Of a stretch of DNA of 64,000 bases, positions 12,496-26,581 are shown one piece after another. The stretch lies in the NCBI GenBank assembly GCA_947184155.2, contig CAMXCT020001558.1:109501-173500 (forward strand). The letters run 5' to 3'. How positions within the stretch are numbered: position 1 is the stretch's first letter; each line of letters opens with the position of its first letter. Source of the DNA: Cladocopium goreaui (lineage: Eukaryota > Sar > Dinophyceae > Suessiales > Symbiodiniaceae). A program made the translations under genes and the position numbers. The notes below the pieces were generated by a model. The model worked only from the letters and a program-made list of their open reading frames with translations. It had not been told where the DNA came from and made no database searches.

Positions 12496-15400
12496 GCGAG
12501 ATCACTTTCATGTCAAACGGCACGGAGACCATCAACCAGGTGCCTCCATTCATAGTGTGTTTCAATCCAGGTTTTCCCATTGCCATGTTTGATCACCAAA
12601 TGGTATCTACTCGGAAAACGGTTGGTTTCCTGTAAATCTTCCATGAAAAATTCCATTGATCCAGGGGATGTTGATGTTGAAATTTGGCGGGAAGTGCATG
12701 GGGATTCAACCAGCAAGGACGGGGATTGAGATGGCGATTTACCCACTTAGAATTGATAAATTTATTTATCCCCCGCATGAGCAAACTACCCCGAATTGCT
12801 GTAATAAGCCGCACATCATTGATGAAGAGAAAAAGGAAAAGGAAAAGAGAATGGAAGAGTGCAATACAAAACAACAAACACATAGGGCTGAGATGGGTTT
12901 TCTTGATCTGAGGGGGGACTTTTACTGTGATTGGGGGGAGCGCCACTCTCAAGGGTACCCTTTGTGAGCTTGCAAAACTATCGTGTTTTTGCAACAAGTA
13001 GGAAGAACGTGATCGTTTCGGGGATTATAGTTCTTTCTTTTTTTTGTTGAACGAACCGTGAGGGATCAAAAAATTAGTTTACCCAAGTAAAAGTAAGAGG
13101 GAACAATGCTAAATAAGTATACCACTAAAATCAGGAGGGTCAGAAGGGCTTATCTAATTGGGAGGTGCACCATTCTTGGGGAATTAGACGGCCGTATTAG
13201 GCCGTATTGCACCAAAATTTGGGGCAGACGGGGCTTATCCAATACGGGGGGGTTATCAATCATTAATCCTAACTTGACATTGTCATGCATTGTCATATGT
13301 ATCTATATGCATGTTTGTCATTGCATTTAATAGGAAGTTTCAAGACTGCAGGCTCCAAACAGCCTGGGCGTAGGTAGCCTTCCTAAAATGTCACAGATTC
13401 AGAGCCTGTTCGCCATCTTCACCCCGGTTTTTCCGAGGCTCTCAAGGGTTTGGCTGAGATTGGTGAGACAGAAGGTTGGGTGCCCAGATTTTTTGTGGCA
13501 TTTGGAGCTGATGTCGTCTTTCTTGCCGTTGGGGTGAATCCGCAGCTGTTCCTAGGTCGGCAACATTTCATCACCCAGGCCAGCGCCAGCCCGATGGAAT
13601 AACCAGTGCTTTCTTAGGTAACTCTCCCAAAATTAGTTTTAATTTTAATGTATGTCAAACAATGCCATAGACCAACCATTTTGGGAATGGTTGGAACCCT
13701 ATAAAAATGCTGATGACCGGCTGCTGAAGTCCTCAGCTGTTGAAGAATCTCACCCTGTGTCCAGTGTCACACATGCTGCATTTATGATATATTTGCAACG
13801 AGTGCAGGTGTCTATATATATATATATTATATTGTTATATAATGTTACATTATTTTATATTATATTATATCATATTTTTTTATATCATATTATATCATAT
13901 TATATTATATTATATTATGTTATAGTATAGTATAGTATATTATATATTATTTATTATGTATTATATATTATATATTATATATTATATTATATAATATTAT
14001 ATTATATTTTATTATATTATATTATATTATATATTATATTATATTATATATCATATCATATTATATTATATATTTTATTATATTATATATTATATTCTAT
14101 TATATTATATTATAGTATATCATATTATAATATACAAAACTTATACGTACATATGTATATTATGTGAGCACAACATATGTATTTACCTAGTCATTAACAA
14201 CAATAAAAACAATAATGTTTCAAACAAATAGCAATGAAATAGCAATGCTGATAACATTTATGATATACCCTCTGGTTATTTAACATAGCCATGGAAAATG
14301 GCCCATTTATAGATGGTTTACCTATTAAAAATGGTGATTTTCCATGGCTATTAAATAACCAGAGGGTATAATCAACCAGATCTGTCCATGTGTTGTTTCC
14401 TTCTGTTCACCCTCCAGCAAGGCCAGCGAACACGTGGCCGTCTTGGAGGTGTGCAAAGCTTTGGAGCGGCGAGGCTGCCAGGCGCCCTTGATCCGCCGTT
14501 GGGGATTTGGACCAGAAAAAAATGCCGTAAGTTCATGAAAATCCCCACATGTCCAAGTGTTGGGGGCAAAAAATCACCAGTTTTTCGGCGAAACCATCCC
14601 AATTGTGGGGAAAGCATGTGCGTTGGTTCATGTGTTTCTGATTTGCGATCTTTGGGCCACGATATCCAAGGGCAGACTGGGGAGCTGCCTGAGAAGCATC
14701 GCTTGCCGCCAGGGCAAACCCTTTGTGTATCTAAGCAATGCTGTTGCCACAAGTGTTAGAAACAGTTATATACGTGAAAAACCCGAACCTCGAAACTGTT
14801 TGTTCCTTTCTATTTTCGCAGTTTCACCTGTTCGCAGGATGTTCTCCCCCATGATTATCACCGTTCATGATATCACTCCCTCATATTGGTCATCTCTACC
14901 GCTGAATTCTTTCCATACTCTCCACAGTACGGCGGTAGTTCTTATCCTTCTGATCAATTTGTAAATGGATCCAAGAACAACTGCCATCGAGCTGAATTAT
15001 ATATATATATACATCCTGGTAAGGGAACACCCCCAATGAAAGAACAGCAATTCGCAAGGATTTTTATTTGGGCCAACACCAGCGAACAGCTTGCCAACAG
15101 CACCGCAGAAAATAGCTCCGTACTAAACATCCGCGATGTAGATCCACTCACTTGAGCTGACAACTTTGCCTTTCGGAAGCTGGGTGATTAGTGTTCGAAT
15201 GTGTTCGAGCTTCCCGTTTTTTTCAAGGTGCAGGAATGTTTTCATTACTCACCTTGATCGGTTTGTTAATTAATGACTTTTCAGCCAGTAAGATGGCGAA
15301 CATAGTAGTTGCAACGATTAGGTCGCTGTACTGCAAATCAGTCTTGGGAATTCATGGGGTTCTGATCAATTCTCCAGAGCGGTAGCCAAAAATCCGACTT

Positions 15401-18400
15401 AAGTTCAGCATTTTTGAGTTCAGCCAACGTGCGGCCAATCATTTGCTGCGCAGGTAACCTACCTGCCAGTGGATTCTGAAGGCATGGTGAGCCCGGACGC
15501 TGTAGAGGTGGGGGTATCGACCCAGTTGTGGTCATCCTAATGCGGTGAACCCAAAAAACTATCCCCAAATTCATCATAAATGGGTAGTATAAAACATCCC
15601 CAAATGGTAGGTTTATTATTGGGTTTGCCACCACCTTGCAATCAAGTATATCCTAATTATCGAAAATTGTCGAAACCAGGGTTTGTTTGTTCTGTAGTGG
15701 TTGCACACTGCACGATTTCATGTCAGTTCTCTGCCCATTGCAATTTTGATGAACGTTGATTGGGTCGAAAAAGGCCAGCATTTTGTAGCCCATGGTAGTT
15801 GATTGCAATTTTAGTCTGTACAAGGAAGCTTTATTGTGTGGCAGTTGGCTCTCCAAAGTGAAGTCTTCCTGCCATATGTTCATTCTTGATCATTTTTTTA
15901 CAGTAAATATATTGTATTTTTTTAGTGCTATTTTTGCAATGATTTTCCACATGTTTCCGCATATGTCCTGCCACGCCCTTGCAGCCGATCTTGTCAGGCC
16001 GCACTGACTCCCAGGACGATTTGCATCAGCATCATGCGACTTGACCATCTGACCTTGATGTTGACCCTGATTAGTGACCCTTCAGTAATTTAGCATATAA
16101 TATGGGTAGAACAATAATAAACCATCCCCCAAATCAGCATAAATAGGTGGTACTGGTATTGTTTTTTACCCACATTAGTATAGATGGCCCAAGTCTAGAT
16201 GACTTAGCTATTACAAATAATGACTTATAGGTTCAATGACTGTGTTAAATTGCCAGAGAGTAGTATATGTTAGCACAGAGGGTTTTGAACCGAGCCAGTT
16301 TCTTGCAACATTATGAGTGTCATTACCGGGAGTACCGTTACATAATACTAATGGGAATCTCAGCAACCCTTGGCAGCCTTGGCATGAATTGCTGAGACAT
16401 CAGAAGCCGAGGCATTCGAACAACGAAACGGGTGCGTTGCAGCCCATTAAGGAGATTGTCATGCGGGCAAGGCGGGGCCTGTGGATTTTCGACCGGAAGT
16501 TTTTTGTTTGGGGGGTCGTGAGTTTTGAAGTTCTGCAGAGCATGATCCTCCAGATATCTGTGAGCACTATGGCGCTCTCCTGTGCTTGACATCTCTAGAA
16601 TTCTATAGGCATGTTTTTTTGTCCTGGAAAGAATGTGTATAATATACAATCGTCCTGCAATTTTACAACTTGCCGGTGCCTGTTGCTTTCTTTATTTTGC
16701 CTCGGGGTGCCATGTCCAGGAAAGCTCCAAAGAGAGCCCAGCCCTCAGAACTCACGGGGCCATATGCGACCTCTCCAAATTATGAGGGGAAACCCTTGGC
16801 GCCCCCAGGTAACCGGCATATTCCCGGTCGTTGAGGCAAAAGTTCAAGTACCGCCGTTAAAAAGGGCATGCGGTTTGGCCTTCTAGAACCTTGCAAAAGG
16901 GATCCAAACTTGCAGGTTTTCCAACAGAGACTTCATACATGGCCCCACCCTCACAACATTCTTGAGGTCTTTATGCATTGCGATGCCTCACAGATGCTTG
17001 GATCAAACTATCAGTGGGAAATGCCGTGATATTGGAACAAAAAAAACTGAAGGCGGAACTACAATGACCACTATGACTATGACCAATGACTATGACCAAT
17101 CACTGCTTGTTTCAAACACAATAGTTTTGCTGGATATTTTTTTGCATGATGATCCCCAGTTCGCAAGATGAAGAATGGTCTCCCAGTAGCTGAATGGATG
17201 GATGAGCCGTCCCGCCATCGGTTTAGCATTGGACCTATGGGGCCATGGGAAAGACTTGTAGTTGGGAAAGGGATTAGCAAATGAACAAATAGATAGATGA
17301 ATATATATATATATATATATAATTATATATATACACATACACGTGCGTATATGTGCACATTTACTTTCACACAGAATACAATATAAATATACGTGCACAT
17401 AGATTTGGATATATAAGCACATGCCTAGTGTACACCATGTCCGTAATGACAGGGTGATTTTGAATCCTCAAATCTTCTCAGTGCAAAGCTTTCAGGAGCT
17501 TGGGAAAGCTTCCAGTGAACGTGAAGGAGTGGCTTGTCTTTGAGAGCCGTTCGGGGTAAACCGACTGGATGTGTTGTTTAATCATGTTTAATCCTTTGAG
17601 GTTTCCTATGCTTTTGTCACAAATGGGGCAATCATTTCCAACCAGCAAAAGATTTGATTTTTTGAAGGGTATCTAAGATTGGCCATGAGCTTCCACACGT
17701 TGATGAACAGGTTTTTGCTTAGTATTAGATTATCCCCTCTGCAATATCCAAGCCAGTGACACTGGGGCTCAACTCCAATATGAAGTTAGCGGTTCCATGT
17801 ATCGCCTCACTGTGGATGCTGCACCAGTCGCTGATCGCAGGTAGCATGTTGGGTTAAAGTTAAAGCTATAGTCCTCTATTCTTTCATGGGGGAAGTGTAA
17901 AGAAGTATATGTTGATTATATGTATGTTGTTTGTTTTTCTCTCAAACCAACCCAATGATACAGCCAATCATGGCCAGTAAGGACTAAGAACTTGGAAATA
18001 CAAAAGGCAGATTATAAATTGAGACTAAGAGAGGGTGAGAGAACCATAAGTTGTCTTGCACCAGAATCCGGTGGACCCCCATTGAATTTACTTGACTTTT
18101 GCCCACCTCGCTTGTGCATTTTGGAATCGGGTTTCTTCAACCCCACAAATTCGCAAGATCCAGGCTATCCCGCGTTGTCCGGATCCGCTGTTCCGCAACA
18201 CGGCTCAACCAGGTTGGATGTAGACCTGCTGACCATTGCAGGGCATAAGCTTTATGCACCCAAAGGGGTTGGCGCAGCTTGGATGCAAGGAGTCTAGACG
18301 GAAGCTGCAAGAGACGGGCGAGGGAATCATGGGAATTGTTGTGTTTCAGCAGAACCAAGCTGGAAGGGTGACCCATGTTGAACCCAGGACTTTGTGTGAG

Positions 18401-21400
18401 GGTCGTGGAGAGAGAGTAATCTACGTGGCTTAGGTAGTCCAAGTAATCTTCCTGTGCTTCCAACTAATTAATTAGTAAATTAGTTCTGTTTTTTCGGTTT
18501 GGCTCATGACTTTGAAGAAGCAGTTGTTTGGTAAACTGTGGTTTGTTGAATTGTTGTTTGCCTTTTCGGGTATTCTTCGGGACTGATTCCCAGTCACTGC
18601 AGGCCTTATACAGGAGATGCACAGTTCCAGCCGCTCAGCTGGACGAAAGGAGACTTCGGGAATGGTGGATTATTTGGATTATCCTCTAGTAGTTAACATT
18701 ATAGGTATGGTATCGATGGCCAGCGTATGCCAGTGTATGGCTGGTTTATCTATTAAAACAAAACAACTGTGATTTTCCATAGCATTCCATGGCTATTCCA
18801 TTTTACTGCATAGTATGATGGAGGTTGGAGTGGTTAGAGATTGATGGGCACCAGTCATGGGGTGGATAGACATGCCCACAACATGATCGAGATCAACGAA
18901 ACGTTCCCGCTGTCATTACCACTCATCCCGTTTGACCTTCATGATCCTAATTTGAACATATTTCACAAGATTTGAACCAATAGTTTTCTGAGGGGAAGGA
19001 AACGGATCCCCATTGATCCGCAGGATCTCCAATACTGTATCCTAATGAACTTCACTTTTGGCAAACGATGGGATGTGTGGGTTCAGCCCACATTCCTAGA
19101 GGCTCATCCAGGTCATTCCAGATCTTCACTGCGGACTTCGTTGTTCTTTGCCATTGTGTGAGGGAAATTTAACGGACCGGCTCAAGAAGAACTTTTTTGA
19201 GGGCGTGGTATCTATTGGCGCTGTTTGTTCGGAACAAATGATTCCATTCCTGTCCAGAATCTGGATCAAAGGATATCAAAGCCCATCAAACCATGACTTT
19301 TTCAATACTTTTTCCAATGTTTTTCTGTAAAACCTCTTTGGTGTTTCCAAGTTTCCTCATGTTAAAATCGATGTTTTTCTGCCGATTTTTCCAACCAAAA
19401 CCCATGGTGAACTCTCCACGACTTGGCGCAGAAACCCCGCAGTTCCGAGGATCTACCGCCGCTGCTGCACGGTGCTGGGCAGGAAGCAGGGCGCCGAGCC
19501 AGCCGGGGAAGCCCAGCAGCTAGGGATATCATTGGGATATCGGATATCATTCAGATATACTTGGGATATACCCTCCAGTAAACTAACATAACTATGGAAA
19601 ATCACCATTGTGGAAAAAAAGGTAAATCAACTATCAATTGGCAATTGTTCATAGCTATGTTAAATTACCACTCATTTGGGAATGGCTTATGCTATCTATA
19701 AGAATGGTGATGACTGGGGGATGGTTCATGATTGTTTAACCTCATTACTTGGGATATACATGGGGTATGATTATCATTAATAAGATGCAAGAAATTGGAG
19801 ATCTTTTTGGGACATGTGTGATACCGTAGATGGACGAATTATTCAAACCCTTGTAATCCAATAACCCCCCGCACCCCCAATTACAATGTTGTTTTTTTGG
19901 TTTGCTTCGCTCCTTCGAATGGACGAAATACATCAAACCCTAAGATCAGAAACAAAGATACGAAACCATAACGTTGAAATTTGGGGGCACAGGGGGTAGT
20001 CTACAACTCATGGATGCGGGGTTTTTATAATTTGTCCATCTACTGTATGTTTGGGATATAGCTGGGATATAATGGGATGTTGATGGTATATGCGTGGAAT
20101 ACTGAGTTAAACCCAATCATAACACTACCATTTGGGGGGATGGTAACCATAGCATCCAGAAAAATGGTGATGACTTGGGGATGGTGCAAATGGCATTGGG
20201 TCTACCTCATTAAGGATTTATAAGGATATCATTGGGATATGTTTAATATGTTTGGGATATAATTGGGATATCTACAATTATTCGTAATTCAGCCAGGAAA
20301 TGCTATGTACGCAGCAACAAACTGGAGATCTTCTTGGAGATATTTAAAGAATATTGACATTTACATGATTTTGCGTATGTGTTTCCGTTTTTTAATAACC
20401 ATATAATCAATCAATCAGATGGATGTTGGTTATGGTTGTTGGTTTCAAACATTGTTCACGCAGACTTACTGTATGTTTTAAAGAACACACCGTAGAAATG
20501 GGATGGTTATGCGAAGTGACGAGCAAAATCATGCGAAAATGGCAAGAGAACTGCTACATGTAATAACCCCCGGAAAAGATAGGAAAAGTAATTCGTCACT
20601 ATTTTTGGTAGGGTTTTACTTTTCTATCTTTTTGGGAGGTTGCTATATAGCGGCTATACAACCAAGGCAAAAAAAACGGATCTGGGCTGGCTTTGACCGG
20701 ACGGAGAGTCTGGCCCAAGGTACGGAGAATGTGATACACATTGCTGCTTTGCTGCATCAGATTGGGTAATTCCTGGTTAGCCAAATTGGCAAAGCCCATG
20801 GAATTAGCAGATTAGCGCTGCAGAAATGGGCCACCCTGGGATTTGGACACATTGCCATTGTCAGTTACTTGGATGCATTTTTGATTGTTTCCATGATTTC
20901 TTATTATATAATTATAATATAATCTAATGTGAGATGATGAGTCCCAATGACTGATGGGTTGAAGGCATCCTCACTTGGCAAGTTACACGCCAATCGAAGA
21001 CGGAGGGCTGTATAGTCTTCCACGTATTGAGTTTGTCAGCTGAAAGCTACGATGTTCGAGGCGCTTCATTGGCGATTGTTTTTTGGGGGGATTTTCACAC
21101 TATGTAATGTGGGTAAAACAATGTCATAAACCACCCATAACTGGGAATGGCTTATGCCACCTATAAAAATGGTGATGATTTGGGGGATGGTTTATGGCAT
21201 TGTTTTACCCACATTACTCATAGCACTGCCTCATATTGTCCACAGACCTTTCTATATCTGATTGGTGGTTTGGAACATGGCTTCTATTTTTCCATTCAGT
21301 TGGGAATTTCATACTCCCAACTGACTTTCATATTTTTCAGAGGGGTAGGTATACCGCCAACCAGATATTATAACTATCCCAATATAGTTATTATTATTAC

Positions 21401-24400
21401 TTTCACACTATCACTATGGTTAGTCTATGGTTAATCTATAGTCAATCTATGGTTAATACCATCTGGCTATGACTAACAGTTCGCCATGGTTAAAATCACC
21501 ATGTTTAAGTTCGGTAAACCATCTATTTTCATGGGCCATCTATACCATGGCTATGTTAGTCATAACCAGATGGTAATGGTATAGCCATTGGAATCGCTTC
21601 ACCAGAGGTTGGACTGGGCAAAGCTTGTGAAATCGCTGCCCGGGATCTCCCAAAGTTGGGATGCCCAGACGTTGCGACCGGAATGGGATTGTTTATTGAG
21701 TTCTTAAGATCTATACATTATTAAACACACTTATGATAATATATATATATATATTATACGGTGTAATACATATATATATATACATAATATATATATATAT
21801 ATGATTGTATATGCAGTATAATATATATTTGTTTATTTTTGTACATATATATTTACATATACATGTACTTATTTATTTAGTTATATTCATTTACTTACTT
21901 ATTTATTTATTTGTTTATTGTTATCAATGTCTGTATTTCCTCATGCCCCCGTAGTGTCAGATGCTTCGTTTGACCAATCCACCCCTGACGCAGCTCAGGA
22001 ATCAGAAACACATGCAGGAGATGCGGGATAGGCTCGTAGTTTCCTTTTGTGGCGTTCCAAATGGAAGAAGGGACTATGTAAGGGGATATACCCCGAAAAT
22101 ATGGCCTTCTATGGTCTACCTTCAGTCTAGGTACATGAAATGGCCATTGAATAGATGAGGCGCCACCATCCCCTAAACTAATTTAGGCCCTGAAAAGCGT
22201 TCATCCCCCACAAGAAACTGACTCGTTTTCCAACGTTCTCTGGCCCTATGGAACAGGCACAGTCGTCACGTAAATTGAGGTGGCCAGAGCTCAGTAATCC
22301 AACTAGATCTCCGACAGATGCAAATGGCAATGGTAGAACTTCCTGTTTTTCTGTGAAGTTTCCCTTTAACCATCTTTACGTTTTGGTAATCAGACATAGC
22401 AAGAACCCCCTCTTTATTGTAGAATAGATGATTCTCCCATTAAAATGCACATTTATAGGGATTCCCCAGCTAGCCATGTTTGATGACCGGAGGGTAACCC
22501 ATGCAATTGTAACAGCTCCATCCCTTGCAACTTCGGCAGGTTACACCAGAAACTTATTGAAGGCCCATCTGAAGAGGGAAATCTGGGCAAAGCGTAATGC
22601 CGTTGCCACCAAATGTCATCATCAAAGATGGATTTTACATGGGAAACACCCCGAAATGGCTTTAATTCAGAGGAGCTGAGGAGATTATCATTCCAGATCT
22701 GATCAGATAGCAACTTGCCCACCAAGCCATACCAAGCCTTTGGAGAGCCAGCGCAAAGATCATCAAACATGGCCAGCGCAATGAGTTCTGCAGCTCCTGG
22801 AGTCTCAGTTTCTGACAGTGGATATTTTTGCGCCGACTAGGGAGTAGTAGTCAAAGTCAAAATATATACCCTCTGGTAATTTAACATAGCTATTGAAAAT
22901 GGCCATTTATAGTGGATTTTCCCATTAAAAATGGTGATTTTCCATAGTTATGTTAGTTTACCAGAGGGTATATATCCTTCATCATTTATAAAGATGGTCT
23001 GTATCTAACTTATGGTTGCGAATCAAAACCCTGGTTCCCCTTCACATCCAGAATTCTGGGTATAGGCAGGATGTTTAACGTTGTTCATCCCCCCACTTTT
23101 GTTTTTGTTTTGAAAAGAGAGAGAGAGAGAGAGAGAGTGGTCCGTCCCGCCAAAAAAATGTTTTTATAAATTATAACTATATATGATGATTTGTATCTCA
23201 AAAGATGGTCTAAGATGGTATATCTCACTGAAATCTTCTAACAATTTCTAACGACCTACCCCGCAGGTCTGGGATCTAGCGTCCGGAAGCTCGGGTTTTT
23301 AGCCACAAAAAACCGTGGGTTGCATTCCGATGATGACGAAATTGATGCAAATTGTAGAGAAACTGGACTAAAAGATGTTAAGAGATATTGAAGCTGGCTC
23401 ATGTTGGCTCACAGTAATTCTGACGTTGATTGATTTGGGAAGTGGACGAATTTCGCCAGCAACATACCTGACAGTAAAATCAAATCACCCGCTCAAATAT
23501 CTTCATTCATAGATGATTTTGCCAGTAGAAGTTGGAGATTTTCCATTTTGATCTAGGAAAATGCGTGGGAAATGAACTTCACCAGCATCATAGTATTATA
23601 GCCTAGTATAGCCATGGATCTTCACCAGCATTATACCCATTATCCATGGATATATCTGGTTTTTTGACTGCCCAATGGATATATCCAGGCACACCTCATG
23701 CGACAGAATGGCCCAGCAGAGGCCGGAGAGGGATGGCCATGTAATTTTGAGCCATCAATAGGTATATAGATATAAACATGTTCATGTATACTGCCTATAC
23801 ATACGTATATATATATATATAATGTATATATATATAATGTACATATATAATATACATATATATATATACACATACGTTATTGTATTATATTATATATGTA
23901 CATGGAATATAGATATAGATTATACTAGATAACTATATATATAATATATATAATATAATATAATAGAGTATATATATATACTTAATATAATATATGTAAT
24001 ATATGCACATATATATATATATATATCTATATATTACACATATCTATATTACATAAACTCATGAGAAACTTTGTAGCACGCACTTGTACACACACGTCTA
24101 TATAATATACATGTGTATATATGTATATACACACCCTGTGCATCATAGACCTGCCCAGGGAAGGCTGCTGCAGCAAGGGTCCAAGATGTGCATGGCCAAG
24201 AGACATATCATTTTATTCAATATGTTCACAAATTCTTGAAGAGAAACAATCGAGCATAACAATATATTTTGATGCACAATTTATGCACAATTTCAGACCT
24301 GACCGTGGACAAACCGTGGAACCGCCTATCTAGAGCGTCGACAGGGTACCAGAATTTTCAACTGATTTCATTTTTTCGCTACAGCAAAATTTTGGATCCC

Positions 24401-26550
24401 CCCAAAAAAATGGGAAACAATTTGGGTTTCAATCTGGATACTCTTGATGCACAAGAATTCAAAAACGTATAAATTTATAGCTATTATTGGCTATTATACC
24501 CTGGGTCCTTATTTGGGTCTTTTGTGACGTCTTTAGGTCTTTGGTAAACTCATTTCACGGATAATTAGGACTTCTGACTTCGAGGGTACACACACACATG
24601 TATATATATATATTTATATATATATGTTTCAGGGTATCCAAGATTTCCGCTGTGATGAAACCAAGCTCAACTTTGCTTGGTGCACACTAGCCATAGACCG
24701 CACTGGCGGCATCCTCCCCAGCTTGGCCACTAGAGGATCCAGGGCTTTCCCTTCAACGTCCCACAACCAGTTTTGGGATGTCGGAACCAGCCCATTTGGA
24801 TGGCAACCGTCCCATGGTTGGCGCCGAAGGCACGGCTTCCGAACACCTTGTCTGCCTCCTTCTATAAGGCGGATGCGGATGTTCGCACAAAGATTGGTTG
24901 ATATTAGCAGTCTCAGAGATGGATCAGGTAAAACGTGTAAGAACCAGGTCAAAGTACTTTGACGGTCAAACTGGAAATTCTGGCGATCATGGCCACATGT
25001 GAAATGAGACTGGGATGATAATACCTTCGCCAGACCCCGCTCCAAAAGGACCATAAAAAGGTACGGCCAAAGGAGTTTCGGAAAGGTTTGGCCGCAAGGT
25101 TTGCAAACATCACTGGCAACAGACGCAGCTACAGTTGCTAATTTGTTGTTGCAATTATGCTTACATTTTCAATATCGAATCATCCCAGCACATCTTTCGT
25201 TTGGTTCAATAAAAGGACCGACTTTGGTCATGATTAACCATGCAGAACATGTGGATACCCCAGACGATTCGAACAAATCTAAGGCGTTGGAATGGCACAT
25301 TTTAGATGTAGACTCTTCGACCCTAATGGTTACCCTCTGGTAAACTAACATAGCTATGGAAAATCACTATTTTTAATGGGAAAATCCACTACAAATGGCC
25401 ATTTTCAATAGCTATGTTAGTCATAACCAGAGGGTAAATCAAACATTTACAGACTTACAGAGCTTCAGTTGGGATCATTCCCCGCAGGTTGAGGCGAACA
25501 CCTTGCTCTCGGAGGCGCCAGTGGCCACTGGTGGTGGTTGGTTTCTTATTGGTTTTGATGGGGAATGATCATTGATCATTGATATGGGTGTGTCTGAAAA
25601 TAGTGTACCCCTAAACCCAATGGTTCATGATCATTATCCCTATTAAATGGCTATAATTGGGAATATACCCTATTTTCAGACAAACCCATATGAATGGAAG
25701 GTATATTTCAATGGCTTCTAAACATTAAAGTATAATATCCTACTCAACATTGATATGATTGAAGGGTATCGAAGGCGGGTGATTTTCCATCTTTGGATGA
25801 TTTAAGGGATGGTACAATGATTGATGTACTGTTTTATGGTATGCCCAGCTATTTATAGTGAACTTTGTAATGTGATGAACTTGTTCAGCGTCCCTCAGGA
25901 ATACCACAGGCTAGCTCATGGGAATTCAACCACCTTCCCCCACGTTGTCGCACTTCCTACACCATTCTCATTCTGGACTGCACATCATATACTCTAATCC
26001 TATGAAAACCACCATTAAAATCCTTATATTAAACCCCGATCTTCGGCTCCAAACAAAACCCCAGGCCCAGATCTGTTCTTCAAATTCGCATTTGAAGTGG
26101 CAAAAACCATACGAAATTCCCATGGTTTGCGGGTAATAAAAAACCTACTCAGTAGGTGATTGTGATGGGATTCCCACAAAAAATGGGTGGCGCAGGTAGC
26201 CGATGAGGTCGCAGCTTCCGCAGGGGCGGCTTGCCACAGCACCTGGGCTTGTTGGCATCAAAAGTTTTTTTTTTTTTTTTTAAATCCATTATTGACGCAG
26301 TTATTGATCCATAAATGCAGATCATTGATGTTTGTTCATCTAGTTCATGATCTATTTCATGAAGATTCACTGATTATGGATTCCGATATATTCCCATTAT
26401 CACCCTGTTTCTTTTGAGGCGTCACCTGAAGGGGGGGGTCGATACACGGATCACCCTGTCTTCAGATAACTCGTGAAGATAATATCGCCCGAAGCATCCA
26501 ACTGTCAATCCAAACTATGAGGTTTATGTAGACATGATATCTCTGATATC

Positions 26551-26581
<31 letters not shown>

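Noticed and set aside
22640..22680. Reading GKHPEMALIQ as the desulfurase NGHP..RLPNT segment
   Set aside because: The bases CCCGAAATGGCTTTAATTCAG match part of the GGGTAAATTATAA element family (compare 27663-27680), so a repeat remnant is the simpler explanation.
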